Assembly (NCBI GenBank): GCA_023433615.1
Contig: JAEZCJ010000166.1
Location: 1 to 59,646 of the forward strand
Direction of reading: 5' to 3'
From: Bacillota bacterium
GTDB lineage: Bacteria; Bacillota; Bacilli; Paenibacillales; Paenibacillaceae
Length of the DNA stretch: 59,646 nucleotides
In this document: positions 23,907-32,912 of the stretch, in pieces
Position numbering within the stretch: position 1 is the first letter of the stretch
Layout: each line of letters begins with the position of its first letter
Made by a program: the position numbers and the translations under genes
The notes under the pieces: model-generated
Told to the model about the DNA's origin: nothing
The model's input: the letters and a program-made list of their open reading frames with translations, nothing else
Database searches by the model: none

Positions 23907-25157
23907 TCAGAACATGGCGTTCAGGAACCAGCCGTTCGAGGGTGCTTGCCAATAGGTTTGGAGGCCGTTATAAGCAGTAGACGTGTAGGCGGTCATGCGC
24001 TGGGCGGACGGACTGAGCAGCATCTCAGCGGGCAGGCTCTCGTACCGGTCCAGCGTGCGGGTGAGGCTCGATGCCCAGCCGCCGCTGCCGCTCAGATCAT
24101 GCTTCGCGATCTCGGGGCGGTTCTCGATGGCCGAGCGCAGCTTCGCTTCGTCGAGCTTCCAGCCGCTGCCGTTCTTGGCGATGCCCAGCCGCTCTGCGGC
24201 TCCGGAGGACATGACTTGGTCGAGGCTGCGGCGCAGCGCCGGATTCAAGTAGCCGGCATGCTCGGCGAACGTGCCTGACAGCTTATTGACCTCGCCGACC
24301 GCTTCCTTGACCTGCTTCACGATCGCGTCCGCATCGAGGCCGATCTTCACGTCCACGGCCCTATCCGTTACGGCATGGAGCTCCAGTCGGAGGTCTTTCC
24401 CGATCGTGATCCGGTTCGATTGGGACACCGACGCGCTGCCGCCGTTCACGCGATAGGAAGCATCGGCGGCTGCCGCCGCGACGTTGCCGAGGCCTGCGGA
24501 GCTGACGGCGCTGCCGTCCTTGTCGGTCAGCGTGAATGCCTGCTTCGTGCCGGTCTCCCGGGACGCGATCTCGAGCCGCACCGTCCCGGCTTCCTTGTCT
24601 TCCTTAATTGCGGCCGTCACGCCGGTGCCGGATTGATTGATCGCGTCACGCAGCTTGCCGAGCGCCTGCGCATTCGTGTCGGAGACGCCGACCGTCACGT
24701 TGATTGCCTGGGACTTGCCGCCGATCGTGACGTCGATCGAATGCGTCCCGGCCCCGATGACGGAGCTGCCGTCCTTCGCGAGCTCGAAGCCGCGGTTCGT
24801 CTGGGTGCGGGCGATGGAATCGACCTTCACCGCGTACGATTGCTCCTTCGCTCCCCAAGCCGCCTCTCCCGAGATGGCTGCAGGCTTGGCCGACTTCACG
24901 GCACGCTGCTGCAGCGCCGTCTCGAGCGGATTCAGGATGTTCTTCGCCGCGGCATTCGCCTTGCCCGAAGCCGTCAGCCAGTCGGCTGCGCTCTCGACCG
25001 AACGCAGGAGATGGCTCGCAAGCTTCGCGGATGGGAAGTAGCCGAACAACTGGCCGCGCTGCTCGCGGTACGGGAAGGACGAATACGGCGCAGTCCGCGC
25101 GATCGGCTGCGCTGCCCCGATGGGGCTTAAGCCTCGAGCGGATATGGGGTTCAACAT
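23907..25157 (-). CDS. Orphan FliD-like protein with flagellin hook IN motif
   Basis: 416 residues from the ATG at 25157, which has AAGGAGGTG 6 nt upstream (a GTG at 25166 overlaps that site). The centre resembles flagellar hook-associated protein 2: SYAVKVDSIARTQTNRG, then the flagellin-IN-like DVTIGGKSQAINVTV and LGKLRDAINQSGTGVTAAI. The C-terminal half (KQVKEAVGEVNKLSGTFAEH, then NPALRRSLDQVMSS) matches the FliD C-terminal region in outline. It lacks the extended coiled-coil ends of true FliD and no flagellar genes are nearby. The N-terminus has a Ser/Pro-rich start without signal peptide. It may be a FliD paralogue of unknown function. Confidence 0.7.
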   Translation of the reverse strand: MLNPISARGLSPIGAAQPIARTAPYSSFPYREQRGQLFGYFPSAKLASHLLRSVESAADWLTASGKANAAAKNILNPLETALQQRAVKSAKPAAISGEAAWGAKEQSYAVKVDSIARTQTNRGFELAKDGSSVIGAGTHSIDVTIGGKSQAINVTVGVSDTNAQALGKLRDAINQSGTGVTAAIKEDKEAGTVRLEIASRETGTKQAFTLTDKDGSAVSSAGLGNVAAAAADASYRVNGGSASVSQSNRITIGKDLRLELHAVTDRAVDVKIGLDADAIVKQVKEAVGEVNKLSGTFAEHAGYLNPALRRSLDQVMSSGAAERLGIAKNGSGWKLDEAKLRSAIENRPEIAKHDLSGSGGWASSLTRTLDRYESLPAEMLLSPSAQRMTAYTSTAYNGLQTYWQAPSNGWFLNAMF

Positions 25158-25336
25158 GGGATGCACCTCCTTCGTGATGGCAGTGCCGTTATGCCGTTCA
25201 TGATGGATATCGTTACCTCTATTTTACTAGAAATCGGCAGACACGTCTATGGTTCGACGAGGGTCGACTATGTACGCCCGGATCAGGCGCGGGCAAGCGC
25301 ATTCCGATCCGGGTCTTGGAGGCATGCTGCGGCGCG

Positions 25337-25705
25337 CTAGAGGATCAGGAAGAGCAGCGCGATAAGCGCCAGGTCGAGCACGCGCCTCCCGCCGAACGCA
25401 TATCCCGGGTAGAAGCCCGGTCCTGGATAGCCGAACGGAAAGGCGCTCGTCTCTGCGGTAGGAGCTGCCTTCCTCGTCTTCTTGCCGCGCTTCTTCGAAA
25501 CGGCTGCAGATTTCGACGCACTGCCGGATCGCTTGTTGACGTACAGCTTGCCTGCACCCTCCAACTCGTCGTTCAAGATGATCCGGCCTTTGTCGCAGCT
25601 GCTCAGTACGCCGACATGGCGGGTGCCGTCCTGCATCAAGACGCAGACGATGTTGCCGCAGAAGGGTTGAATTCGCTCCGTTGTAAGCGGATATATCGGT
25701 TCCAT
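25337..25705 (-). CDS. Hypothetical protein with LSm/SH3-like N-terminus and hydrophobic C-terminus
   Basis: 122 residues, start behind GGGAGGTGTC. The first ~50 residues (QPFCGNIVCVLMQDGTRHVG, VLSSCDKGRIILN) look like a small SH3/LSm-type beta barrel. A Lys/Arg/Ser-rich stretch (SKSAAVSKKRGKKTRK) and a Gly/Pro/Tyr-rich stretch (FPFGYPGPGFYPGYAF) follow, ending in a hydrophobic tail RRVLDLALIALLFLIL. The architecture recalls spore-coat or small surface proteins of Bacilli, but no function can be assigned. Confidence 0.65.
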   Translation of the reverse strand: MEPIYPLTTERIQPFCGNIVCVLMQDGTRHVGVLSSCDKGRIILNDELEGAGKLYVNKRSGSASKSAAVSKKRGKKTRKAAPTAETSAFPFGYPGPGFYPGYAFGGRRVLDLALIALLFLIL

Positions 25706-25821
25706 GCTATAGACACCTCCCTACTGGTCCTGCAAGCAGTCTATTCATCGGCGGGCGAATGCGTATAGTCGATTACCCAGCAGACAGCGGCCTAATTTCA
25801 ATGAGACAGGAGCGATATGCG

Positions 25822-26586
25822 ATGAACCACCTGCCGGCTTCCAAGCCGAAAAATAGCTTCAAGCGGCGCAATCAGCGGCGTTCCAGCGGGGTTGGGCTCG
25901 TGGCGGCCATGGCGGTGCTGCTGACGGCGGCAATGCTGGCGGCATGGTGGCAGCGTCAACCGGCGCCGGAAGGGCTGGCCCCCGGAGGGGGCTTCCTGCA
26001 AGACGCGGAGCGGCTGTGGACCTGGTCGGACCAGGCGCTGGACGGCGGCGCGGAGGCGGCGGCCTGGACGGCACGTTGGAACGCCTCCATGTCCGGGGAC
26101 GCTGCAGCTCAATTGGCGGACAAGCTAGGGCTGACGACGGTGCTTGCGGAAGGCCGTGAACGGCAGGAGGAGAGCTATCGGTTGCTGCTGTGGACCGGCG
26201 CTAAGCCGTCGGAGTCCGTCGTACTGCTCCTGGAAGGTCAGCGAGGCTTGGACAAGGACGCGTACTTCGCCTTGCTGGGGAAAGCAGGGACGGCGCTCTC
26301 GGAGGGCGCCGACCGAATCGATGCGGGCCTGACATTCCGCGCAGTGTCGGCAAGAGCGGACAGCGCGGACCGGATCGCGCGCTTGGCAGGGGCAGAGGAA
26401 ATTGAACGCTACGCGGACGGGGGCACGACCAGCGTGGCGTATTACACCGACCGATTGACAGGATCCGCCATCAGCCGTGAGCAATCGGTCAATCTCCAGC
26501 TGGCCGTTCGACAGGACGACGTGCGGATGCGATGGTTCGTGACCGGCGGGACGCCGCTCATCACGGGCGATTACAGCATGCGGTAG
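25822..26586 (+). CDS. YwmB-like protein
   Basis: 254 residues from the ATG at 25822, behind ACAGGAGCGA; ATGs at 25759 and 25801 are in the same frame but lack a ribosome-binding site. One N-terminal membrane helix (about 24-43, GLVAAMAVLLTAAMLAAWW) is followed by an extracytoplasmic domain. The C-terminus SVNLQLAVRQDDVRMRWFVT, GGTPLITGDYS matches the YwmB (TATA-box-binding-like fold) family pattern of NLQ-A-R...V-GTP-I...Y. Function in the family is unknown. Unlike in Bacillus, no murAA/spoIID genes are adjacent. Confidence 0.6.
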   Translation: MNHLPASKPKNSFKRRNQRRSSGVGLVAAMAVLLTAAMLAAWWQRQPAPEGLAPGGGFLQDAERLWTWSDQALDGGAEAAAWTARWNASMSGDAAAQLADKLGLTTVLAEGRERQEESYRLLLWTGAKPSESVVLLLEGQRGLDKDAYFALLGKAGTALSEGADRIDAGLTFRAVSARADSADRIARLAGAEEIERYADGGTTSVAYYTDRLTGSAISREQSVNLQLAVRQDDVRMRWFVTGGTPLITGDYSMR

Positions 26587-26774
26587 AGGGCGGAAATACG
26601 ATCGCAACGCGCCGAATTGCTCATTCAAGCAACCGTTTCCTTCATTCTTTCTTTGCGCGACCATCAATATATTTTATAAGGGTGTCCGATAGGAATTCTG
26701 ACCTGAGTATGATAAACTACTAACCATGCGAATCCTGTAATATCCAAAAAATACACCGGAAAGAAAGAGGAACT

Positions 26775-28334
26775 ATGTCTGAACAACTGACCCCTGATGT
26801 TAAATCCGCGACGGCGGGCGCGGTTTTCTATCTGTTCGGCGCGACGGGAGACCTAGCGAAGCGCAAGCTCTTCCCGGCACTGTTCAGCTTATATAAGGAA
26901 GGCAAGCTTGCGGAGGACTTTGCCGTCGTCGGCCTAGCGCGCCGTCCGCGCACGAACGAGCAGTTCCGCCAGGACCTGTACGATTCGATCGTGGAGTTCT
27001 GCCGCTATAAGCCGGACGATGCCGCGATGTGGAACCGTTTTGCGGAGCACTTCGTCTATATGTCGCTCGATATCAACAACCTGGACGGCTTCCGCGATTT
27101 GAGCCGCCTGACGAACGAACTGGACGGCCAATTCGGCATTCCCGGCAACCGTCTGTTCTATCTGGCGCTCGCGCCGGAGCTGTTCGGACCGGTATCCTTC
27201 AACCTGCGCGAAGGCGGGCTGCTGGAGTCCAAGGGCTGGCATCGCCTCGTCATCGAGAAGCCGTTCGGCTATGACCTGCCGTCGGCGCAGCTGCTGAACG
27301 AGCAGCTGAACCAAGTGTTCAAGGAAGAGGAGATCTACCGGATCGACCACTACCTCGGCAAAGAGATGGTCCAGAACATCGAAGTCATTCGCTTCGCGAA
27401 CGCTTTCTTCGAGCCGCTCTGGAACAACAAGCATATCGCCAACGTGCAGATCACGCTGTCGGAGACCGTCGGCGTCGAGGATCGCGGCGGCTACTACGAC
27501 AAGTCCGGCGCATTGCGCGACATGGCGCAGAATCACATGCTGCAGATGCTTGCGATGATCGCGATGGAGCCGCCGAGCAGGCAGCATCCGGAAGACATCC
27601 GCGACGAGAAGGTGAAGGTGCTTCGCTCGCTTCGCCAATTCGCTTCGGCGGACGACGTTCGCCGGAATGTCGTGCGCGGGCAGTATGCGGAGGGCTCGCT
27701 GAAGGGCAAGGCGCTGCCGGGCTACCGCCAGGAAGATTCCGTCAATCCGGAATCTTCGACGGAGACGTATTTCGCCGCTCAGGTGCATATCGATAACTTC
27801 CGCTGGGCCGGCGTGCCGTTCTACATCCGCACAGGCAAGCGGCTGCCGGTGAAGACGACCGAGGTCGTCATCGAGTTCAAGAACGCGCCGGACAACGTGC
27901 TGTTCCGCGCGAAGAACGATCTGGCACCGAACCTGCTCGTCATTCGGGTCAACCCGATGGAGGGCATCTACATTAAGATCAATGCGAAGCGTCCGGGCTC
28001 GAATACGAAGATTCAGCCGGTCGCGATGGAATTCTGCCAGAGCTGCCAGATCGGCATCAATACGCCAGAGGCTTACGAGACGTTGATCCATGACGCAGTG
28101 CAAGGCGACTCCACGTACTTCACGCGTTGGGACGAGGTTGCGCATGCTTGGGCATTCGTGGACAAAATTGCGGCTGCATGGCGCGAAAATGCGGCAGAGC
28201 TGCACTCGTATCCTGCTGGCTCGTGGGGTCCAGAGCGCACGGACGCATTGCTGGCAGAGAACGGCCATCACTGGTGGCCGGTGAACGGGCAAGAGGAAGA
28301 TAACGTGATCTGGGTAAGCAACAACGCGAAGTAA
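26775..28334 (+). CDS. zwf: Glucose-6-phosphate 1-dehydrogenase
   Basis: First enzyme of the oxidative pentose phosphate pathway, oxidising glucose-6-phosphate to 6-phosphogluconolactone with NADP+. 519 residues. The N-terminal Rossmann motif is FGATGDLAKRKLFPAL; the substrate-binding signature is RIDHYLGKEMVQNIEVIRFAN, and the conserved IEKPFGYDLPSA is present. Slightly longer than the common ~490. The 188-nt upstream gap contains a TATGAT at about 26708 but no clear -35. The cyclase gene follows 13 bp later, so the two probably form one unit. The matching lactonase is 12.8 kb away at 39608. Confidence 0.96.
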   Translation: MSEQLTPDVKSATAGAVFYLFGATGDLAKRKLFPALFSLYKEGKLAEDFAVVGLARRPRTNEQFRQDLYDSIVEFCRYKPDDAAMWNRFAEHFVYMSLDINNLDGFRDLSRLTNELDGQFGIPGNRLFYLALAPELFGPVSFNLREGGLLESKGWHRLVIEKPFGYDLPSAQLLNEQLNQVFKEEEIYRIDHYLGKEMVQNIEVIRFANAFFEPLWNNKHIANVQITLSETVGVEDRGGYYDKSGALRDMAQNHMLQMLAMIAMEPPSRQHPEDIRDEKVKVLRSLRQFASADDVRRNVVRGQYAEGSLKGKALPGYRQEDSVNPESSTETYFAAQVHIDNFRWAGVPFYIRTGKRLPVKTTEVVIEFKNAPDNVLFRAKNDLAPNLLVIRVNPMEGIYIKINAKRPGSNTKIQPVAMEFCQSCQIGINTPEAYETLIHDAVQGDSTYFTRWDEVAHAWAFVDKIAAAWRENAAELHSYPAGSWGPERTDALLAENGHHWWPVNGQEEDNVIWVSNNAK

Positions 28335-28347
28335 GCGGAGGTGCCGC

Positions 28348-28968
28348 ATGGGACGGATCATCGACATCTCCATGACGATTCGCGAAGACATGCAATCATG
28401 GATGAGCCGCGCCGCGAAACGTCCGCGCATCGCGAACACGGCCAGCCATGAAGCGGATAACGTATACGAGAGCCGCCTCGACATGGACCTGCATACCGGT
28501 ACGCATGTCGATGCGCCGCTCCATATGCTGGCCGGCGGCGAGACGATCGAGACAATCGCGCTCGAGCAACTGACCGGTCCGGCGCGCGTGCTGGACCTGC
28601 TGCATGTGGATGACGCGATCACGAAGGCGCATCTCGAGCCGTTCGGCCTGCAGCGCGGGGAGCGGATCCTGCTGAAGACGAAGAGCTCGCTATCGGAAGC
28701 GTTCCTCACGGACTTCGCGTATCTGCGTTCGGACGGGGCGCAGCATCTGATCGATTGCGGCGTCTCGCTCGTCGGTACGGATGCGCTCGGCATCGAGCGG
28801 TCGCAGCCGGACTATCCGACGCACCGTTCGCTGATGCGTGCGGGTATCGTGATCGTGGAGGGGCTTCGGCTCGCGCATGTGGAGCCGGGGGAGTACCAGC
28901 TCGTCATCGCGCCGCTCAAGCTGGCCGGCGTCGAGGCCGCGCCGGCCAGAGCTTATTTAGTGGAGTGA
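28348..28968 (+). CDS. Cyclase family protein (arylformamidase-like)
   Basis: Metal-dependent hydrolase of the cyclase/kynurenine formamidase family, 206 residues. The signature DLHTGTHVDAPLHMLAGG carries the metal-binding His/Asp residues; SLVGTDALGIERSQPDYPTH and GIVIVEGLRLAHVEPGEYQL are typical of the family. The start follows CGGAGGTGCCGC, 13 bp after zwf. No kynurenine or tryptophan genes are nearby, so the substrate remains open. Confidence 0.88.
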   Translation: MGRIIDISMTIREDMQSWMSRAAKRPRIANTASHEADNVYESRLDMDLHTGTHVDAPLHMLAGGETIETIALEQLTGPARVLDLLHVDDAITKAHLEPFGLQRGERILLKTKSSLSEAFLTDFAYLRSDGAQHLIDCGVSLVGTDALGIERSQPDYPTHRSLMRAGIVIVEGLRLAHVEPGEYQLVIAPLKLAGVEAAPARAYLVE

Positions 28969-28991
28969 ACCCATTTATCGGGTTAAGGAAG

Positions 28992-29028
28992 GGAACGAAG
29001 CAGCGACGTGCTGCTTCGTTCCTTTTTT
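28992..29028 (+). terminator. Intrinsic terminator of the zwf-cyclase unit
   Basis: Perfect 13-bp stem GGAACGAAGCAGC / GCTGCTTCGTTCC with a 5-nt loop GACGT and six T. Confidence 0.95.
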
Positions 29029-29151
29029 GCATACGGCTCAAGGACCAGGAATAGCAATATCGGGCAGAATCGTACAAGAATATTGCATTTCTATTGGATT
29101 ATGATGCTGTTATGATGAAGGCAATGGCTTCATGAATGAGGGGGATGTTGG

Positions 29152-29583
29152 ATGTTAAAAGGAATTTCGCCGATGCTGTCTCCGGAGCTGCTAAAGATTC
29201 TGATGGAGATGGGGCATGGCGACGAGATCGTGCTCGCAGACTGTAACTTCCCGGCCGCCAGTCATGCTGCGCGTCTGGTCCGTGCCGACGGCCATAGCAT
29301 CCCGGAATTGCTTGAGGCCATCCTCAAGCTCTTTCCCCTCGACCAATACGTAGCGTGTCCTGCGGCATTGATGGACAGGGTAGCCGGGGATACGATTCCG
29401 ACTCCGATCTGGGCAACGTATCGCACAATTATCGATCGGGAGGACGCTAGCGAGGCCGCGATCGAGATGCTGGAGAGGTTCGAGTTCTACGAGCGAGCCA
29501 AGCGGGCTTATGCGATCGTCGCTACGGGAGAGAGGGCGCAATACGCGAATATTATTTTGAAGAAGGGCGTCATCAAGCAGTAA
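29152..29583 (+). CDS. fucU: RbsD/FucU family mutarotase (L-fucose mutarotase)
   Basis: Interconverts anomers of a sugar, most likely L-fucose; 143 residues, full length for FucU. Signatures: LLKILMEMGHGDEIVLADCNFPA (general acid/base His in the first part), HSIPELLEAILKLFPLD, and the C-terminal FEFYERAKRAYAIVATGERAQY with ANIILKKGV, where RbsD/FucU proteins bind sugar. It stands alone between two terminators. The choice of FucU over RbsD rests on the DCNFPAAS and ATGER motifs. Confidence 0.88.
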   Translation: MLKGISPMLSPELLKILMEMGHGDEIVLADCNFPAASHAARLVRADGHSIPELLEAILKLFPLDQYVACPAALMDRVAGDTIPTPIWATYRTIIDREDASEAAIEMLERFEFYERAKRAYAIVATGERAQYANIILKKGVIKQ

Positions 29584-29615
29584 GCAGCAATAGTGAAATT
29601 GTCGTACGAAACAAT

Positions 29616-29659
29616 GAAGGGAATGGGGAGAGCGCAAGCGCTGCCCGTTCCCTTCTTTT
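29616..29659 (+). terminator. Intrinsic terminator after fucU
   Basis: GAAGGGAA / TTCCCTTC outer stem with a paired interior (GAGCGC AA GCGCT region, GGG/CCC), followed by TTTTC. Confidence 0.8.
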
Positions 29660-29744
29660 CGGCTTGATTGCCGAGGTCGTCGATTGAAAGTTCGGTACAT
29701 CGTGCTGTAGGATAGGAAGATGCAGGAAAAAGGGGGCGGTTGAA

Positions 29745-30692
29745 CTGGAACACGTCATCGAGGCGGAGAGCCTGGTGAAAAGATACGGCGCATTCACGGC
29801 GGTGAACGGCGTCAGCTTTCGGGTAAAACGCGGGGAAGTGTTCGGACTGCTCGGGCCGAACGGCGCGGGCAAGACGACGACGATGGAGATGATCGAAGGT
29901 CTGCGGCGGCCGGACGGAGGCCGTGCGCTTGTGGCCGGGTTCGATACGGTCTCGCAGCTGGATAAAGTGAAGGCGGTTATCGGCGTGCAACTGCAGTCGA
30001 CATCGCTGTTCGATCTCTTGACGGTACGGGAAATTACGAAGATGTACGCGAGCTTCTATAAGGAGTCGGTGCCGGTAGAGCCGCTGTTGGAGAGCATGAT
30101 CCTTACGGAAAAAGCCTCCGGCCGCGTCAAGCATCTCTCAGGCGGGCAGAAGCAGCGGCTCGCAGTCGCGCTCGCGCTCGTCAACGATCCGCTCGTCGTC
30201 TTCCTGGACGAACCGACGACAGGGCTGGATCCGCAGGCTCGGCGAACGCTGTGGGATATCGTGCTGCGGCTCAAGGAGCAGGGGAAGACGGTCGTGCTGT
30301 CCACCCACTACATGGACGAAGCGCATATTCTGTGCGATCGCATCTGCCTCATGGATCAGGGGCGCGTGATCGCGCTCGATTCCCCCGCGAACCTGATTCG
30401 GGGCCTGTCCGCCGATAAGACGATCGAATTCCGCGTGCCCGACTTCGCCTCGCAGGCTGCCGAACGGCAGGAGCGGACGCGGAATTGGCTGCGAGGACTG
30501 GATGCCGTATCGAACATGGAGGAGCGGCAGGAAGGATTCGTGCTCTACAGCAGCGATCTGCAGCATTCGCTGACGGCGCTCGTGTCCGGCGCCGAGGCGC
30601 ACGGCCTGCAGCTGGAGGGACTCAGCACGCGAACGGCGACGCTTGAGGACGTGTTCATCCAGATGACGGGAAGGAGCTTGAGAGAAGCATGA
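29745..30692 (+). CDS. ABC-2 type exporter ATP-binding protein
   Basis: ATPase of a two-component ABC exporter. Walker A is GPNGAGKTTTMEM, the ABC signature RVKHLSGGQKQRLAVALALV, Walker B LVVFLDEPTTGLDPQA, and the switch His lies in VVLSTHYMDEAHIL. A C-terminal ~90-residue extension is of the drug/antibiotic exporter type. The start is uncertain: the conserved N-terminus (EHVIEAESLVKRYGAF) is encoded from 29745, where the only start-like codon is CTG, with AGGGGGCGG just upstream. The first GTG (29775) would remove the first beta strand. The stop overlaps the permease start by 4 bp. Confidence 0.9.
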   Translation: MEHVIEAESLVKRYGAFTAVNGVSFRVKRGEVFGLLGPNGAGKTTTMEMIEGLRRPDGGRALVAGFDTVSQLDKVKAVIGVQLQSTSLFDLLTVREITKMYASFYKESVPVEPLLESMILTEKASGRVKHLSGGQKQRLAVALALVNDPLVVFLDEPTTGLDPQARRTLWDIVLRLKEQGKTVVLSTHYMDEAHILCDRICLMDQGRVIALDSPANLIRGLSADKTIEFRVPDFASQAAERQERTRNWLRGLDAVSNMEERQEGFVLYSSDLQHSLTALVSGAEAHGLQLEGLSTRTATLEDVFIQMTGRSLREA

Positions 30693-31783
30693 ATCGGAGC
30701 GCATATTGGCAATTGACGAAGGCGCAGCTGACGTTGTTCCTGCGCAATAAGCAGATGCTATTCTTCACGATGTTCTTCCCGATCCTGATGATGGTCGGCC
30801 TCGGTACGATGCTCGACGGCGGTGGAGTCTCGCTGAACGGCTACATCGTGGACGAGGACGCTACCGAGGCGTCGGCGGACGTCGTGCAAGCGCTGCGCGA
30901 CGTCGAGGCGCTCGGCCTGTCAGCGGGAGCCGAACGCGAGGCCGCGCTCGAGGCGCTTCGCCAGGGCGACACGCAGCTTGTCGTGGTGCTGCCAGCCGGC
31001 TTTGGCGCTGCGCTGAGCGATGGGGAAGACGTTGCGGAGGTCGACGTGTATTATGAGGAGCAGAATGTGACCGTCTCGCAGCTCGGCGTGCAGTACGTAA
31101 GCGGCATCGTCGACGGCATCAGCAAGTCGTTGACCGGCTATGAGCCGGCTGTCGCAGTGGCGGCACAGCCAGTGGAGTCGCTCGGCTTGCGTTACATCGA
31201 CTTCCTCGTACCGGGCATTCTCGCGATGATGATCATGTCGACGAACTTGAACGGCGTCGCGGGGCAGATCGCTTCATGGCGCGAGCGCGGCGTGTTGCGC
31301 CGCATGCAGAGCACGACGCTGAAGGCGCGCACGTTCATCGCGGCGCAGATTACGGCGAGGCTCATCCTGAACGGGCTGCAAGCGATCATCGTCCTGCTCA
31401 TCGCCGCGTTAATCTTCGGCACGCAGGTGAGCGGCTCATGGGCGCTCGTGCTGTTCTATATCGTGCTCGGCACGCTCGTCTTCATGTCGATCGGGTTCAT
31501 CATTGCCGGCCTCGCCAAGACGCCGGAGAGCGCTGGGCCGATCGCCGGCCTGATCTCGTTCCCGCTCATGTTCCTCGGGAACGTGTTCTTCCCGGTCCGC
31601 AACATGCCGGACTTCCTGCAGCCGATCGTGCATGCGCTGCCGATCGTGCATCTGTCCGACGCGCTGCGGTCGGTCATGAACGTCGGCGCCGGCCTCGGCA
31701 CGCTCTGGAGTGAGACGCTCATCCTCGGCGGCTGGCTGATCGCGGCGTTCGCCGTTGCTAGCTGGGTATTCAAGTGGGAGTAG
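30689..31783 (+). CDS. ABC-2 type exporter permease
   Basis: Permease partner of the preceding ATPase, 364 residues. An N-terminal membrane helix (RNKQMLFFTMFFPILMMVGL) is followed by a large external domain (about 45-170) and five C-terminal membrane helices starting DFLVPGILAMMIMSTNLNGV. It contains FPLMFLGNVFFPVRNMPDFL, characteristic of the family, and ends AVASWVFKWE. The ATGA overlap couples it to the ATPase. Export of a small molecule, lipid or antibiotic is possible. A remnant of a second copy of its 3' end lies at 32749-32781. Confidence 0.92.
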   Translation: MNRSAYWQLTKAQLTLFLRNKQMLFFTMFFPILMMVGLGTMLDGGGVSLNGYIVDEDATEASADVVQALRDVEALGLSAGAEREAALEALRQGDTQLVVVLPAGFGAALSDGEDVAEVDVYYEEQNVTVSQLGVQYVSGIVDGISKSLTGYEPAVAVAAQPVESLGLRYIDFLVPGILAMMIMSTNLNGVAGQIASWRERGVLRRMQSTTLKARTFIAAQITARLILNGLQAIIVLLIAALIFGTQVSGSWALVLFYIVLGTLVFMSIGFIIAGLAKTPESAGPIAGLISFPLMFLGNVFFPVRNMPDFLQPIVHALPIVHLSDALRSVMNVGAGLGTLWSETLILGGWLIAAFAVASWVFKWE

Positions 31784-31841
31784 GGCCGTCATTTTCGGGT
31801 CAGCTTGAACGTCTACGCGTACTTGTTGAGGAGATGATGAT

Positions 31842-32711
31842 GTGACATACAGGAAGAACGTTCGGCAGCTTGCGCTGACGGTAATCATCTCGGCTGCGCT
31901 CATGGGATTGGCGGGATGCGGGAAGGACAATTCCGAAGAGGTTCCCGGACTGACGGTTCCGGTGGAAGACGCAATCGAAGAGTCGGCCGATAAGCTGGAG
32001 CAAGAGACGGGACTGACGATAGAGAAGGCTAAGTCGCTCGAGGACGTTTCCATGAGGGATGCAGAAGCATATTTGGATGCATTGAGGCAGGAGGACGCCG
32101 AGTTGCTATCCGGTCACATGGTTCCTGCCGAGAACGAATATACCGTGGACGACATGGCGAAGGTATTGGAGGGATTTCGCCTCTACTTCGACGATCTGCA
32201 AGAGCTGCAGCTTAAATATCTTTCGAATGAACAGGATGAGGAGTATTATATCGAGCGATTTGCCATTGACGGCACGAAGGACGGACAAGGCCGAGACATT
32301 CCGTTTGTGGTCAAGTACGCGAAGTCGCAAGGTATGGAAGCCATTCAGGATGATGCGCGGCGGGTGCCGTTGTACGATTCGCCGTTGATCGGCATTTATC
32401 CTTATGCGGAACGGGAGCCGGGGCGTTACTTGCAAGCGATGATTCAGCACGATACCGAGAGTATTGCGCTGCATCTGGGTTTGTATGACGACAACAAGGA
32501 GACGAGTGTCGCCGTGGAAAAGACGCTTCAACGCTATCGGAATTCGCTGGACTTGAACTCGGTAAGGATCGAATCCAAGGGTTATGATTCGCAGAAGATG
32601 CTATTCAGCTTCGAACTGTCGGACAATAACGGTAAGGTGCACGAACTTCAGGTCAATGGGGATGGGCTGCGGATCGTGGATGAATGGGCGGCCGTCTCGG
32701 AAGCCGAATAA
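31842..32711 (+). CDS. Hypothetical lipoprotein
   Basis: 289 residues, GTG start at 31842 behind GAGGAGATGATGAT. The lipoprotein signal ends MGLAGC (Cys about residue 26). The mature protein is acidic and contains NTF2-like features: DVSMRDAEAYLDALRQEDAE near residue 67, then EEYYIERFAIDGTKDGQGRD and the C-terminal FELSDNNGKVHELQVNGDGL. The layout suggests two small alpha/beta (cystatin/NTF2-like) domains. No family was recognised. It lies between an intact ABC permease gene and a fragment of a similar permease gene. Confidence 0.7.
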   Translation: MTYRKNVRQLALTVIISAALMGLAGCGKDNSEEVPGLTVPVEDAIEESADKLEQETGLTIEKAKSLEDVSMRDAEAYLDALRQEDAELLSGHMVPAENEYTVDDMAKVLEGFRLYFDDLQELQLKYLSNEQDEEYYIERFAIDGTKDGQGRDIPFVVKYAKSQGMEAIQDDARRVPLYDSPLIGIYPYAEREPGRYLQAMIQHDTESIALHLGLYDDNKETSVAVEKTLQRYRNSLDLNSVRIESKGYDSQKMLFSFELSDNNGKVHELQVNGDGLRIVDEWAAVSEAE

Positions 32712-32748
32712 GAACGCGTGACGGAGCCGCACAGTGAAGCAGCGGCTC

Positions 32749-32781
32749 GCCGTCGCAAGCTGGACGTTCAAGTGGGAGTAG
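32749..32781 (+). pseudogene. Remnant of an ABC-2 permease 3' end
   Basis: In frame this stretch reads AVASWTFKWE then TAG, nearly identical to the end of the intact permease (AVASWVFKWE, stop at 31783). Nucleotides continue to match for some bases after the stop (GTGGGAGTAGG-CCGT). No upstream permease sequence remains. It indicates an old duplication in which all but the tail was lost, or replacement by the lipoprotein gene. The rest of 32712-32912 holds nothing recognisable. Confidence 0.6.
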
Positions 32782-32912
32782 GCCGTTAGGGCGATCCTCG
32801 GATAGCTGCTGCTCCCGGGGGACTGCCAGGCGGGGGGACCAAATATTTCCTTTGCTTAAGCTCGGGTGGAGGCGTATAATCCGTTCAGACATCGGGGAGA
32901 AGCGGGGAATGA

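Noticed and set aside
25279..25315. Hairpin CCCGGATC/GATCCGGG as terminator of the LSm-like gene
   Set aside because: No T-tract on either strand and a long unpaired loop; not enough support.
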